The notes beneath the pieces are model-generated. The model was not told where the DNA came from and made no database searches. It was given only the letters and a program-made list of their open reading frames with translations. Shown piece by piece: positions 6,734 through 14,451 of a stretch of DNA of 18,573 bases (position 1 is its first letter; each line of letters opens with the position of its first letter). A program made the position numbers and the translations under genes. The DNA is taken from contig PBWO01000040.1 of NCBI GenBank assembly GCA_002727275.1, forward strand, positions 1 through 18,573. The letters run 5' to 3'. This stretch comes from Methanobacteriota archaeon. Lineage in GTDB: Archaea > Thermoplasmatota > Poseidoniia > Poseidoniales > Thalassarchaeaceae.

Positions 6734-8509
6734 GTGTGCGGTATTACCGGAATCCTTGGCAATGCGGATGCCACCATTGCATCCTCAATGGCCTATTGCC
6801 TAGGTCACAGGGGGCCTGATGGAAGCGGAGGGTTCGATGACGAAGTAAGAAATGGTTCTGTAGCCCTCGGACACTCCCGACTTTCAATCGTCGATATAGA
6901 CGGCTCATCTCAACCCATCCATTCGGACCATGGTTCAGTACTCATTCAGAATGGTGAGATATACAACTATGCTGAACTTAGGAGAGAACTAACGTCCTAT
7001 CCATGGAGAACCTCGGGAGATAGCGAGATTATTCTGGCACTACACAATTCCACTTCTCCCGATTCCAAACCTAACCATGCCAATTGGGTTTCCAGATTAG
7101 ATGGAATCTGGGGATTCGCTCTTTGGGATCACGGTAAACAAGAACTCCTACTATGCAGAGATCCGTTGGGTGTCAAACCATTAGTTCGCTCCCTACTTCC
7201 TGATGGGACACTGATTTTTGCTTCCGAGGTGAAGGCATTGCAGGCTCATCCGGAATTCACTGCAACCCCTGATATCGATGCTTTGGCTGTTAGGCTAGCT
7301 TACGAGTATCCGCTTGACATGACAACTTTGTTTTCGGGAGTGACTCAAGTTGCACCAGGTACGATCGAGATTTGGGCTTTGGATACTGAGGGGCGTGCCA
7401 GAATGAAGTCCGTACAGCGGTATTACAAACATTCACGGAAAACCGCTGATTGGGATCAGATTTCAGGTCCAAAATATCTGCTTTCAAGCCTCAGCCACTC
7501 GATCGACTCTAGAATGTTATCTGATGTACCAATTGGAGTTGTACTATCTGGAGGCCTAGATTCCAGCCTAATTGCTGCCCTTGCAAAAGATTCCGCACTC
7601 AAATCAGGCGACAGGGTGCCTGAGTGCTGGACAGTTGCCAGTAGTGAGGATAACCCTGACTTAGTAGCCGCTGAATTAGTCGATGGCCATTTGGACATGA
7701 CTCATCATACTGAAATTATCGGAGAGAACGCATTCTGGAATCGTCTACCTCGTTTCGTTCATGACGGCGAGGATTTGGACATCACGGTTCTCTTCTGGCA
7801 GCCGCTTTTTCAACAGATGTCCAGCAAGGTCAAGGTCGCGTTGTGCGGACAGGGTGCAGATGAGTTACATGGAGGCTACTTCAGATACAAGGACTTGGCA
7901 GGACACTCCGATCTTGTAACTAATCGATTATCTATGTACAATCTTGAACCATCCTGCCTGAGCACAGGAGAGGGGATGCCATGGCTAGACGAAAACGTTC
8001 ACCCAATCCATCATTTCAATAATCTGCATGAGACTCTTGACTTTGAATTGGAGAGGGGCCAATTGTCGAATTTCCAACTAAGATTAGCCGATAGACACGG
8101 CATGGCGCAAGGCCTAGAAGTCAGAGTACCATTCCTAGGCAAGGAACATGTCGAAGCTAGCAATTGCCTACCGACTAGTATGTTAATCTCCAATTCAACA
8201 GAGAAACTGGCTCTGCGTGAGGCATCTTCTTTGACAAAACTACCCGAATCCATAGTAAAACGACCAAAACTACCGGCAGGAACTGCCACCACTCCTGACT
8301 TAGTCACTTCTCTGATTGAGGAATTGACTCCACATGCAATGGAATGGTCTTCCGAATATGGCAAATTAGCCCCAATGCTGCTCGACCAACCCGATATGGC
8401 CATTGGAATCAGGCTATTCCACTCTATTCACCTGACGGATGAACCAAGAAACCGACGAACAAAGCCGATTATGGATTTACTAGAAGATGTAAGTCACTGG
8501 CCATCCTAG
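6734..8509 (+). CDS. asnB: Asparagine synthetase, glutamine-hydrolysing
   Basis: It makes asparagine from aspartate, glutamine and ATP. The 591 residues have an N-terminal Ntn glutaminase domain and a C-terminal synthetase domain. The start is GTG at 6734, which places the catalytic cysteine at position 2 after Met removal (MCGITGILG). Other glutaminase residues are in GHRGPDG (24-30), GHSRLSI (46-52), NGEIYNY (73-79) and the SGDSE loop (94-98). The synthetase has the ATP pyrophosphatase loop SGGLDSS (272-278), then CGQGADELHGGYFRY and the conserved EVRVPFLGKE segment. Length and motif order match AsnB. Some related proteins amidate other substrates, but no such context is present. Its stop overlaps the stop of the convergent ogt-like gene on CTAG. 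Confidence 0.93.
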   Translation: MCGITGILGNADATIASSMAYCLGHRGPDGSGGFDDEVRNGSVALGHSRLSIVDIDGSSQPIHSDHGSVLIQNGEIYNYAELRRELTSYPWRTSGDSEIILALHNSTSPDSKPNHANWVSRLDGIWGFALWDHGKQELLLCRDPLGVKPLVRSLLPDGTLIFASEVKALQAHPEFTATPDIDALAVRLAYEYPLDMTTLFSGVTQVAPGTIEIWALDTEGRARMKSVQRYYKHSRKTADWDQISGPKYLLSSLSHSIDSRMLSDVPIGVVLSGGLDSSLIAALAKDSALKSGDRVPECWTVASSEDNPDLVAAELVDGHLDMTHHTEIIGENAFWNRLPRFVHDGEDLDITVLFWQPLFQQMSSKVKVALCGQGADELHGGYFRYKDLAGHSDLVTNRLSMYNLEPSCLSTGEGMPWLDENVHPIHHFNNLHETLDFELERGQLSNFQLRLADRHGMAQGLEVRVPFLGKEHVEASNCLPTSMLISNSTEKLALREASSLTKLPESIVKRPKLPAGTATTPDLVTSLIEELTPHAMEWSSEYGKLAPMLLDQPDMAIGIRLFHSIHLTDEPRNRRTKPIMDLLEDVSHWPS

Positions 8510-8793
8510 AGAGCACCTTCTTCTCTAAGCAGTCTGGCCTTTGCCTCAACTCCTCCTTGACCACTGTAGCCACCTAGAGTTCCATCTGACCTCACCGCAC
8601 GATGACAGGGGACTGTTATCGGCAGAGGGTTAGCTCCACATGCATTTGCAACAGCCCTAAATGATCTAGGGTGCCCTATGGCTTCAGCAATCTGCTTGTA
8701 AGTCATAGTCTTACCAGACGGGATATTGAGTAATTGTTCCCAGACCAATTTCTCAAATTTTGTCCCATTCATTTGTTCAGGATCAATCATCAT
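8506..8793 (-). CDS. ogt: Short methylated-DNA-protein cysteine methyltransferase (Ogt/MGMT)
   Basis: It repairs O6-alkylguanine by moving the alkyl group onto its own cysteine. The 95 residues comprise only the DNA-binding/active-site domain: a winged-helix part with SGKTMTYKQIAEAIGHP, the base-flipping arginine region RSFRAVANACGANP (about 43-56), and the active-site PCHR (C63) followed by GTLGGYSGQG. The usual N-terminal ribonuclease H-like domain of full-length MGMT is absent. Because the motif is PCHR and not PWHR, it should be an active transferase and not an alkyltransferase-like (ATL) protein. The ATG at 8793 overlaps the preceding gene by 11 nt; an ATG at 8790 and one at codon 8 are alternatives. 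It is the last gene of the respiratory run, possibly by chance. Confidence 0.9.
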   Translation of the reverse strand: MMIDPEQMNGTKFEKLVWEQLLNIPSGKTMTYKQIAEAIGHPRSFRAVANACGANPLPITVPCHRAVRSDGTLGGYSGQGGVEAKARLLREEGAL

Positions 8794-9067
8794 CTTCTCC
8801 TTCTACAAGTTCAAAACCATCCATTCCGACTATCTCGTAGTTTGAGGGAAATAGTGCAATGATAATGCCGGCTACAATACATCCCAGTCCGAGGTAGAAT
8901 CGTTGCTGAACAGTCATCAATTCCAAGCCAATAACGAATAGAAGCAGGCCTCCTAGATTGGATACCCAGACCAACGTCTTGAATGTAGACAGAGATACTC
9001 CCGTTGAACCTTTGGTTCTCTTTGGTCCGAACTCGGCACCGAATCTAACTGGGTCTTCTTCCTTCAT
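8783..9067 (-). CDS. Two-helix membrane protein, unknown function
   Basis: A 94-residue protein with a charged N-terminus (about 1-28), two transmembrane helices (about 30-50 and 56-73) and a short acidic tail (EGEDDD). With a Lys/Arg-bearing N-terminus, both ends are probably cytoplasmic. It starts 8 nt after the ferredoxin stop and overlaps the ogt start by 11 nt, so it belongs to the same transcript as the Rieske/cytochrome b operon. It may be a small accessory subunit of that complex, but the only evidence is position and membrane topology. I do not recognise a family. Confidence 0.72.
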   Translation of the reverse strand: MKEEDPVRFGAEFGPKRTKGSTGVSLSTFKTLVWVSNLGGLLLFVIGLELMTVQQRFYLGLGCIVAGIIIALFPSNYEIVGMDGFELVEGEDDD

Positions 9068-9075
9068 CTAATCAA

Positions 9076-9408
9076 CTACCTGTCAATCATGATTATTGCA
9101 TCAGTTGGGCACCCCAGTGCACACAACCTGCACCCAGTGCATTCATCGCGCAGAATTCTAGCCTTCCTGTTCACATCTACGTCCATAATTGGGCTGGCCA
9201 GGGGAGTATCATACAATTCAATCGCATCATCATCACAGACAATTGTGCACTGGTCGCATCCAATACACAACTCTTCCTTGACCCATGCTACAGCGTCCTC
9301 TCCGCCTTTGAGTTTGGCTTCCTCCTCGGCACGCATTGAGTCGAGTAGCATCCTGATCCTCTTCTGCTCAGCAGTGCGCCTTGCGAGAAGATCGGGGATC
9401 TCAGTCAT
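9076..9408 (-). CDS. Ferredoxin-like protein with two [4Fe-4S] clusters
   Basis: A small iron-sulfur electron carrier of 110 residues. An N-terminal charged helix (about 5-45, rich in Arg, Glu and Lys) precedes two cluster motifs: C48-x2-C51-x2-C54-x3-C58 (CIGCDQCTIVC) and C90-x2-C93-x2-C96-x3-C100-P (CTGCRLCALGCP). About 30 residues separate the motifs, more than in classic small 2[4Fe-4S] ferredoxins. I prefer the ATG at 9408 over a TTG at 9417. It lies 52-61 nt downstream of the cytochrome b/CCG fusion on the same strand. It may carry electrons to or from the cytoplasmic iron-sulfur module of that fusion; this role is inferred from the operon. Confidence 0.9.
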   Translation of the reverse strand: MTEIPDLLARRTAEQKRIRMLLDSMRAEEEAKLKGGEDAVAWVKEELCIGCDQCTIVCDDDAIELYDTPLASPIMDVDVNRKARILRDECTGCRLCALGCPTDAIIMIDR

Positions 9409-9469
9409 GGTTGTCAACTCGGGCTACACATTCTCAATGTATGCTTTCCAGCAATATAGGATCAAAACC

Positions 9470-12259
9470 TCACTGCTTGCTCTCTATCTGCCTAGCGAGG
9501 AAGCTGACAACATCGAGTATCTCAAAGTCGTGCCTTGGATCGCCTTCAAACTTCAGGCATTCAAAGTGAGCTACACACTTGGGGCAAGTAGTCAGCATCA
9601 CATCTGCTCCGGTGGCATTCACTTCATCGAAGCGCTGCAGCCTTAGGGCCCGACTGTTTTCATTGCACGACATCATACTAGATACTCCACAGCATAGAGC
9701 ATCCTCTCCATGGTGCTCCATCTCAACTAGGTTCACCCCTTCTACAGACTGAACAAGATCTCGAGGCTTGTCATACAGGTCCATCTGCCTGCCGAGTCTG
9801 CATGGGTCGTGATAGGTAACAGTTACATCATCATCCACGGTTAGTTCCATGTCAAAACCGTTCTCAACGAGGTACTCTGTAGTATGCATAATCTTCATTC
9901 CTTCGAGTTCGTAATCAAGAGCAAACGTCCTGAAGCACTCTGCACATGAGGTAACTAAAGTGTCTATGCCACTCTCACCCAACTTCTTTTGATTGTAAAT
10001 CTTGAGTTTCTCGAAGACTTCGGAGAGGCCCTGCCACTTCTGGTCGTGACCGCAGCACTTCAGGAAGTCGCGACCGAGGTAAGTGACATCATCGCCCATC
10101 TCCTCAAAGATGGTGAAGGCAGCTGTCGTAGTCTCGCCTAGGTCCATCTCTCCCTCGTTGACGTGGCTGAAAATCATCTCTTGGTCAATGTAGTCAACGC
10201 AGCCCGGGTAGTACCCGACATTGGAGTCAATTGGATAATCCTCGACCGAGACAAAGGCCTCGTCAGCCTCTTCCTCGGCCTCAGCAGCAAGAACAGCCTG
10301 TAGTAGTGTGTGAGGAATCTCAGTTGCAGGTGGCCCTCCGACAATCAGATTCCTTCTGATGTCGACATAGGAATCGTAGTCAACCAACTGCGGGCAAGCA
10401 TTCGTACAGGCTGTACAAGTCAGACAAGAGTACAGTGGAACTCCATCGTCCTCGTTGTTCCATGTGTTGTAAATGATGTTGAGTTTGTCTCCAGCGTTGA
10501 ACAGTCTGACAGGACACGCATCATCGCACAAGTCGCAGCCGTAGCACTTGTTCATCTCCCACTCGTATCCTCTAGCCATACTTCGCATGACCATGAAAAC
10601 AATCGCACCAACTCCTAGACAAGGGACGAATAGACTGTAGATTAGTTTGGCATCCAGACTCTTTGGATTCTTCTTGTAAGTCGGATTTTCTAGAGATAGT
10701 GCAGACAGTTCATCCAGACTAAATGAGGAATCTGATCTGACTAGTGCCGTACCATCATCCGCTAGTAGTAAGGGCTGGTATGAAACAGCGGAGAACCCAG
10801 CAATCATAGAAACTGATTCATTTACGCCAACGGAGGTGGCAGTGAATGCTACTGTGTAAGTACTGCCTGAATCGAGATATATCGTAGTACTTTCACACGT
10901 GCCTCCTGCATTCTGCCATAGTAGATTTCCAGCCGCATCATGAATTGTTACTTCTGCCGAGTGAGTTCCTGCATTGCGAACAGTCGTTCTAAATGTACAA
11001 CCAATGTCTGCAGGAACACTTGAGACTCCCAGATCCTCAACCTCGAAGGAACGACTTTCCGATACAATGATGTCAGAACCATCGGAGCTTCCATTGTAAG
11101 TAATGTCCATCCCTCCTGCGTTACGACCTGTGTCTATGTCAGCGTGCCCATTGTCTCCAGCGAAGTCTAGAACGACCTTTCTTGTAGGTTGGTAAATACC
11201 CCATTCAGACCAATGAATTGCAGCAATAACGCACCAATCGGTTACATCTTCATGCTCAAAGTCAAAACCATCCCAGACTGCAAGACTCTGAGTTTCAGAA
11301 TAGGGCAAACAGTCATCTTCCCACTCAGCCCAAACATTCCCTTCACCCTCATGGACTAGAGTATCTGAAGGCTGCACCCTTAGGGCATCCAAATCTTCAA
11401 TCTCATCCATTGCCCCCAATCCTCCATAATCCCAGAATCCTCCGTCATAAACTGGCCATGTGACTACTGAAATCAGTACCGTAGCGACTAACGAGCCGAT
11501 AGCAATCTGCCTACCTAATCCTGGATTTACCCGGGCTCCCATAGATTTGAGTGCAAACCATCTGACTCCGAAGTAAATTAACGCGAATAAGAAAATCCCA
11601 GTCAATATCCAAGGTATGGCATTGAATAATTCAGCCGTCCAAGGGGCCTGTCTTCCACAGAACAAATCGTTATGTGAATCGGACCAGCAGTAGTTGGTCA
11701 AATCCTTAGAGTATAATTCTAGGAAGATATTGATGGAGAATACTGAGATGAACCAAACGTGAGCGAGGTAAATTGCTCCCGCAGTAGCAAACCAAGGATC
11801 TTCAACACCTCTCTTCTCTCTTCTTCCAATGATGAACGGAGGGAGAGCTAGAATTCCTACTGGAATACCAGTCAGCGCCGCTCCCCACCAGCCCGCATTC
11901 CATGCAATCACGGGTGATCCGAAAAACTCGCCGATAGGCCCGGCTGGAATGATGTATTGGGGAAGGTACTCGCCCCATCGAAGATACCCGTATGAGAACA
12001 GGACATACCAGTCAGGGAACACGAAGCCTGCCTGAGCAAACGGGTCAGCAGCACTGTGAAGCGGAGGTGGGATAATCCAAGAGTAGAATGTAATCACAGC
12101 CACCATCGCAGCTAGAATTATACTGTCCCGAATAATTTCGGTCGGCCAAACAGAATGGCCGACGAAAACCCTTCTTCTCTCTGAATCGGCTTCTAGCAAG
12201 CGATCCTTCTCACTCATGTAGGTATCAGCAATCTTGCCGAATCTGTCCAACATCCCCAT
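9470..12259 (-). CDS. Fusion: cytochrome b C-terminal half + extracytoplasmic beta domain + 2x[4Fe-4S] + two CCG domains (HdrD-like)
   Basis: A 929-residue membrane protein. Residues 1-270 resemble the C-terminal half of cytochrome b (subunit IV-like): helices at about 44-63, 126-145, 159-181, 212-235 and 252-270, with the quinol-site motif PDWY at 82-85 (PEWY in most relatives). Residues 271-536 form a beta-rich, Ig-like domain. A helix at 537-559 returns to the cytoplasm. Then come two [4Fe-4S] motifs (C572/575/578/582 and C612/615/618/622) and two CCG domains as in HdrD/HdrB: C687, CC735-736, C772xxC775; and C820, CC856-857, C892xxC895 (exactly CX35CCX34CXXC). Positive loops (about 146-151, 236-251) support a cytoplasmic N-terminus, PDWY and the beta domain outside, and iron-sulfur domains inside. 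GGAGGTGAT precedes the ATG; the cytochrome b6-like gene ends 12 nt upstream. Confidence 0.9.
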   Translation of the reverse strand: MGMLDRFGKIADTYMSEKDRLLEADSERRRVFVGHSVWPTEIIRDSIILAAMVAVITFYSWIIPPPLHSAADPFAQAGFVFPDWYVLFSYGYLRWGEYLPQYIIPAGPIGEFFGSPVIAWNAGWWGAALTGIPVGILALPPFIIGRREKRGVEDPWFATAGAIYLAHVWFISVFSINIFLELYSKDLTNYCWSDSHNDLFCGRQAPWTAELFNAIPWILTGIFLFALIYFGVRWFALKSMGARVNPGLGRQIAIGSLVATVLISVVTWPVYDGGFWDYGGLGAMDEIEDLDALRVQPSDTLVHEGEGNVWAEWEDDCLPYSETQSLAVWDGFDFEHEDVTDWCVIAAIHWSEWGIYQPTRKVVLDFAGDNGHADIDTGRNAGGMDITYNGSSDGSDIIVSESRSFEVEDLGVSSVPADIGCTFRTTVRNAGTHSAEVTIHDAAGNLLWQNAGGTCESTTIYLDSGSTYTVAFTATSVGVNESVSMIAGFSAVSYQPLLLADDGTALVRSDSSFSLDELSALSLENPTYKKNPKSLDAKLIYSLFVPCLGVGAIVFMVMRSMARGYEWEMNKCYGCDLCDDACPVRLFNAGDKLNIIYNTWNNEDDGVPLYSCLTCTACTNACPQLVDYDSYVDIRRNLIVGGPPATEIPHTLLQAVLAAEAEEEADEAFVSVEDYPIDSNVGYYPGCVDYIDQEMIFSHVNEGEMDLGETTTAAFTIFEEMGDDVTYLGRDFLKCCGHDQKWQGLSEVFEKLKIYNQKKLGESGIDTLVTSCAECFRTFALDYELEGMKIMHTTEYLVENGFDMELTVDDDVTVTYHDPCRLGRQMDLYDKPRDLVQSVEGVNLVEMEHHGEDALCCGVSSMMSCNENSRALRLQRFDEVNATGADVMLTTCPKCVAHFECLKFEGDPRHDFEILDVVSFLARQIESKQ

Positions 12260-12262
12260 TCA

Positions 12263-12273
12263 ATCACCTCCTC
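12263..12273 (-). promoter_or_regulatory. Very strong Shine-Dalgarno site for the cytochrome b/CCG fusion
   Basis: The minus strand reads GAGGAGGTGAT, a near-complete complement of the 16S rRNA 3' end, with its GGAGG core 7 nt before the ATG at 12259. It overlaps the TGA of the cytochrome b6-like gene, so translation of the two is probably coupled. It is the strongest such site in the window. Confidence 0.8.
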
Positions 12274-13138
12274 AATGTGGCTCCGCTATTCCCTGCACCC
12301 ATACGATGAATAGATGTGCAAGAATCAGCCCTGTAACTAGGACTGGTAGAATGAATACATGCAGGAAATACATTCGAGTGACTGTCTGCCCACTCAATGT
12401 GGTCCCAGCGAACAAAGCCTTAGCCATCCAACCTCCAATTAGGGGCGTCGAACTAGCCATGCTAATTCCGATAGTAGCGGCCCCGAAAGCCAGACTATCC
12501 CACGGCAGGATATAGCCAGAGAATCCGAAGAATATGGTGAAGAACATCAAGGCGACTCCAATGAGCCAATTGAGCTCACGAGGATTCCTGTATGCGCCAG
12601 TAAAGTAAACTCTGCACATATGGAGGAACACCGCTGCGACCATGAAGTGAGTCGTCCAATGGTGAATCGACCTGATGATGTAGCCGAAAGGTAACTCGGT
12701 CATGATGAATTCCATGCTGAGGTAAGCAGGAGAAGGTGTGCCCTCTCCTCCCGGGACATAGTAGAGTCCAAGAACAGTGCCAGTGATTACTAGTATGACG
12801 AAGGCTAGGAATGAAATTCCTCCCAAACAGTACAGAGGATACCAGTACCAGATGATTCTGAGTTTGTACTTCTCAGCATGAGTCAGAGGCATTTGCCTGT
12901 GCATGTGGTGATAGGCATCCTTGCTCATACCCCAGTAATCCTGTAGCCTGAATCTTGTATCAAGCCAAGAGAAAGCCCAGAGGAATGTCTTCTCAGCTAG
13001 ACCCATACTTCCAGCATTTGTCTCTACTGCTCTCAGAATGTCGGTGCGAGGCATATCGTCCCTCTCCTTTCGCAGAGTGAAGGCTACCAATACGACCACT
13101 ATCGCGATGAACAGCCAAAGGAACCAGAATTGAATCAT
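12272..13138 (-). CDS. petB: Cytochrome b6-type subunit (N-terminal half of cytochrome b)
   Basis: The di-heme quinol-oxidising membrane subunit of a bc1/b6f-like complex. From the ATG at 13138 it has 288 residues. Four heme-ligand histidines are in place: H159 (RSIHHW) and H173 (FLHM), H260 (FLHV) and H275 (LAHL). Their spacings (14, 15, and 101/102 across helices) equal those of chloroplast cytochrome b6. GYILPWD and TGAYRNPRELNW are also typical. It ends after the fourth core helix; the rest of cytochrome b is in the downstream fusion. Unusually, about 70 extra N-terminal residues include one more transmembrane helix (about 2-22). The longer frame to 13210 would overlap the Rieske gene by 65 nt, so I chose 13138, 7 nt after the Rieske stop. 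Confidence 0.93.
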   Translation of the reverse strand: MIQFWFLWLFIAIVVVLVAFTLRKERDDMPRTDILRAVETNAGSMGLAEKTFLWAFSWLDTRFRLQDYWGMSKDAYHHMHRQMPLTHAEKYKLRIIWYWYPLYCLGGISFLAFVILVITGTVLGLYYVPGGEGTPSPAYLSMEFIMTELPFGYIIRSIHHWTTHFMVAAVFLHMCRVYFTGAYRNPRELNWLIGVALMFFTIFFGFSGYILPWDSLAFGAATIGISMASSTPLIGGWMAKALFAGTTLSGQTVTRMYFLHVFILPVLVTGLILAHLFIVWVQGIAEPH

Positions 13139-13145
13139 ATTATCA

Positions 13146-14000
13146 CTAATCGCAGTATGTGTACCAGTCCTTGAAGTCATCAAGAGCCTCGATGATATCT
13201 CCATTGACAACGAACGGAATCAAAGGCATCACTACAGGTGCAGGACCTCCCGTTCTTTTTATTCCAAAGAATTTGAAATCCTGTCCATTATTCCTGTTTC
13301 TGTTCATGTTCTTCTCTATTACAGTTGGATCAAATCTGCTTGAGTGACAGATGCAGAACAACTTGTTTCCACCCGAGTCGACACCTCCGGGAACCCATTG
13401 ATCAGAAGTGAAGTCATTCGTGACCAGTTGCCAACCAGGAATGCAGCACAGATGGGGGCATCTGGAGAAGACGATAATCATGTTGTCATGAATTGAAAGA
13501 GATTCGTATTGGGAGTCTTCGTCTACCTCATAACCAGATCCGACATAAGATCCACTCTCATTGTATCCATCAGCGAACTGGAATCGAGGGCTTCCCTCGA
13601 CAGGAGGGGATTGAGCATTCTCAGAGTGAGGGACGTAGATGACGTTCACGGGCAGACCAGACCATACGCCAGAAGCTCCGGACATTCCCGTTGAGGACTG
13701 TGCAGCAGCATCTACGAATGATTGGTATGTCATGGCCTCTAGATGCCTATCTCCGTACCAAGCAGAGTCCTCGGTACCTGTGGGCACCCAGAACCTTACT
13801 GATGAGTCCCCTCCGTCCGAATCGGCTTGCCCCATGAGTAGAGATGCGAAGCCAACAACGCCAAGGCTGGCCATCGTGATTACGCCAGCAGCGGTATTGA
13901 AAGAATGGCGCATGAATTCTCTCCTATCGATTAACTTGGGGGACTCCAAATTGGGAGACTGCTCTCCCGGCAAGGGTCTTAGTTTGAATCTCCTGGCCAT
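13146..14000 (-). CDS. Rieske [2Fe-2S] protein
   Basis: The high-potential iron-sulfur subunit that takes the first electron from quinol at the outer face. The 284 residues begin with a basic cytoplasmic segment, a twin-arginine-like DRREFMRHS (25-33) and one membrane helix (about 36-56). The Rieske fold follows with box I C181-P-H183-L-C-C186 and box II C216-I-C218-H219-S. C181, H183, C216 and H219 would bind the cluster, and C186-C218 would form the disulfide. Box I has an unusual extra cysteine (C185), where many homologues have Gly. The region from 57 to 170 is larger than in minimal Rieske proteins. The ATG at 14000 has GAGGTG upstream and lies 1 nt after the preceding TGA, so the longer frame to 14057 is rejected. 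Confidence 0.93.
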   Translation of the reverse strand: MARRFKLRPLPGEQSPNLESPKLIDRREFMRHSFNTAAGVITMASLGVVGFASLLMGQADSDGGDSSVRFWVPTGTEDSAWYGDRHLEAMTYQSFVDAAAQSSTGMSGASGVWSGLPVNVIYVPHSENAQSPPVEGSPRFQFADGYNESGSYVGSGYEVDEDSQYESLSIHDNMIIVFSRCPHLCCIPGWQLVTNDFTSDQWVPGGVDSGGNKLFCICHSSRFDPTVIEKNMNRNRNNGQDFKFFGIKRTGGPAPVVMPLIPFVVNGDIIEALDDFKDWYTYCD

Positions 14001-14001
14001 A

Positions 14002-14451
14002 TCACACCTCGTATTGCTTCCACTTGTCAGGGTCATTCGGAGTGATGTATTTTCCACCGCGGTGCTTCACAATGACAACATCGGGCAGTACGTACTTCAA
14101 GTAGACAATGCCCATGATGATTAGGGTCAGCATGACCATGCCGAGATTGAATGATAGGAGTTGTTGATCCCACTTGTTAATCAGACCGTAGGCCAGAGCG
14201 CCAGCCCAGAATAGAGTCCACAGAACACCCCACAAGGCGACAAGAAGAATCAGAATGGATTCTCCATGAGGCGACATAGATGCCCTGACTACAGTGCCGG
14301 GAGCGGGTTCATTGAAGACTCCATGGTCAACAGCAGCTTCCAACTGTTCACGAGTCAGGGCAGCTCCTTCCAAAGCGTCCCGAGCGTCTTCAACACTAAT
14401 TTGGCCAGATTGGACCTGCCTAAGAAGAGTCATCACAACATCTTCGTTCAT
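14002..14451 (-). CDS. Two-helix membrane protein with N-terminal helical domain, respiratory operon
   Basis: A 149-residue protein of unknown function. The first about 45 residues form a short helical domain (LLRQVQSGQISVEDARDAL), resembling the small N-terminal 'conserved helix-turn-helix' segments found in front of some bacterial membrane regulators. Two transmembrane helices follow at about 65-89 and 102-119, then a basic, hydrophilic tail (KHRGGKYITPNDPDKW). The start overlaps the preceding stop as ATGA, with GAGGTGATC upstream, and its own stop is 1 nt from the Rieske ATG. It is thus tightly coupled between the anchored CxCH protein and the Rieske protein and is probably a structural or assembly subunit of the complex; that is inferred from position. 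Confidence 0.85.
   Translation of the reverse strand: MNEDVVMTLLRQVQSGQISVEDARDALEGAALTREQLEAAVDHGVFNEPAPGTVVRASMSPHGESILILLVALWGVLWTLFWAGALAYGLINKWDQQLLSFNLGMVMLTLIIMGIVYLKYVLPDVVIVKHRGGKYITPNDPDKWKQYEV

Noticed and set aside
8011..8403. 130-codon minus-strand frame inside asnB
   Set aside because: Antisense to well-conserved asparagine synthetase sequence, with no start signal or domain.
13139..13210. Longer N-terminus for the cytochrome b6-like gene
   Set aside because: It would overlap the end of the Rieske gene; the ATG at 13138 lies 7 nt after the Rieske stop.
14001..14057. Longer N-terminus for the Rieske gene
   Set aside because: The ATG at 14000 has a GAGGTG ribosome binding site and the preceding gene ends 1 nt before it.
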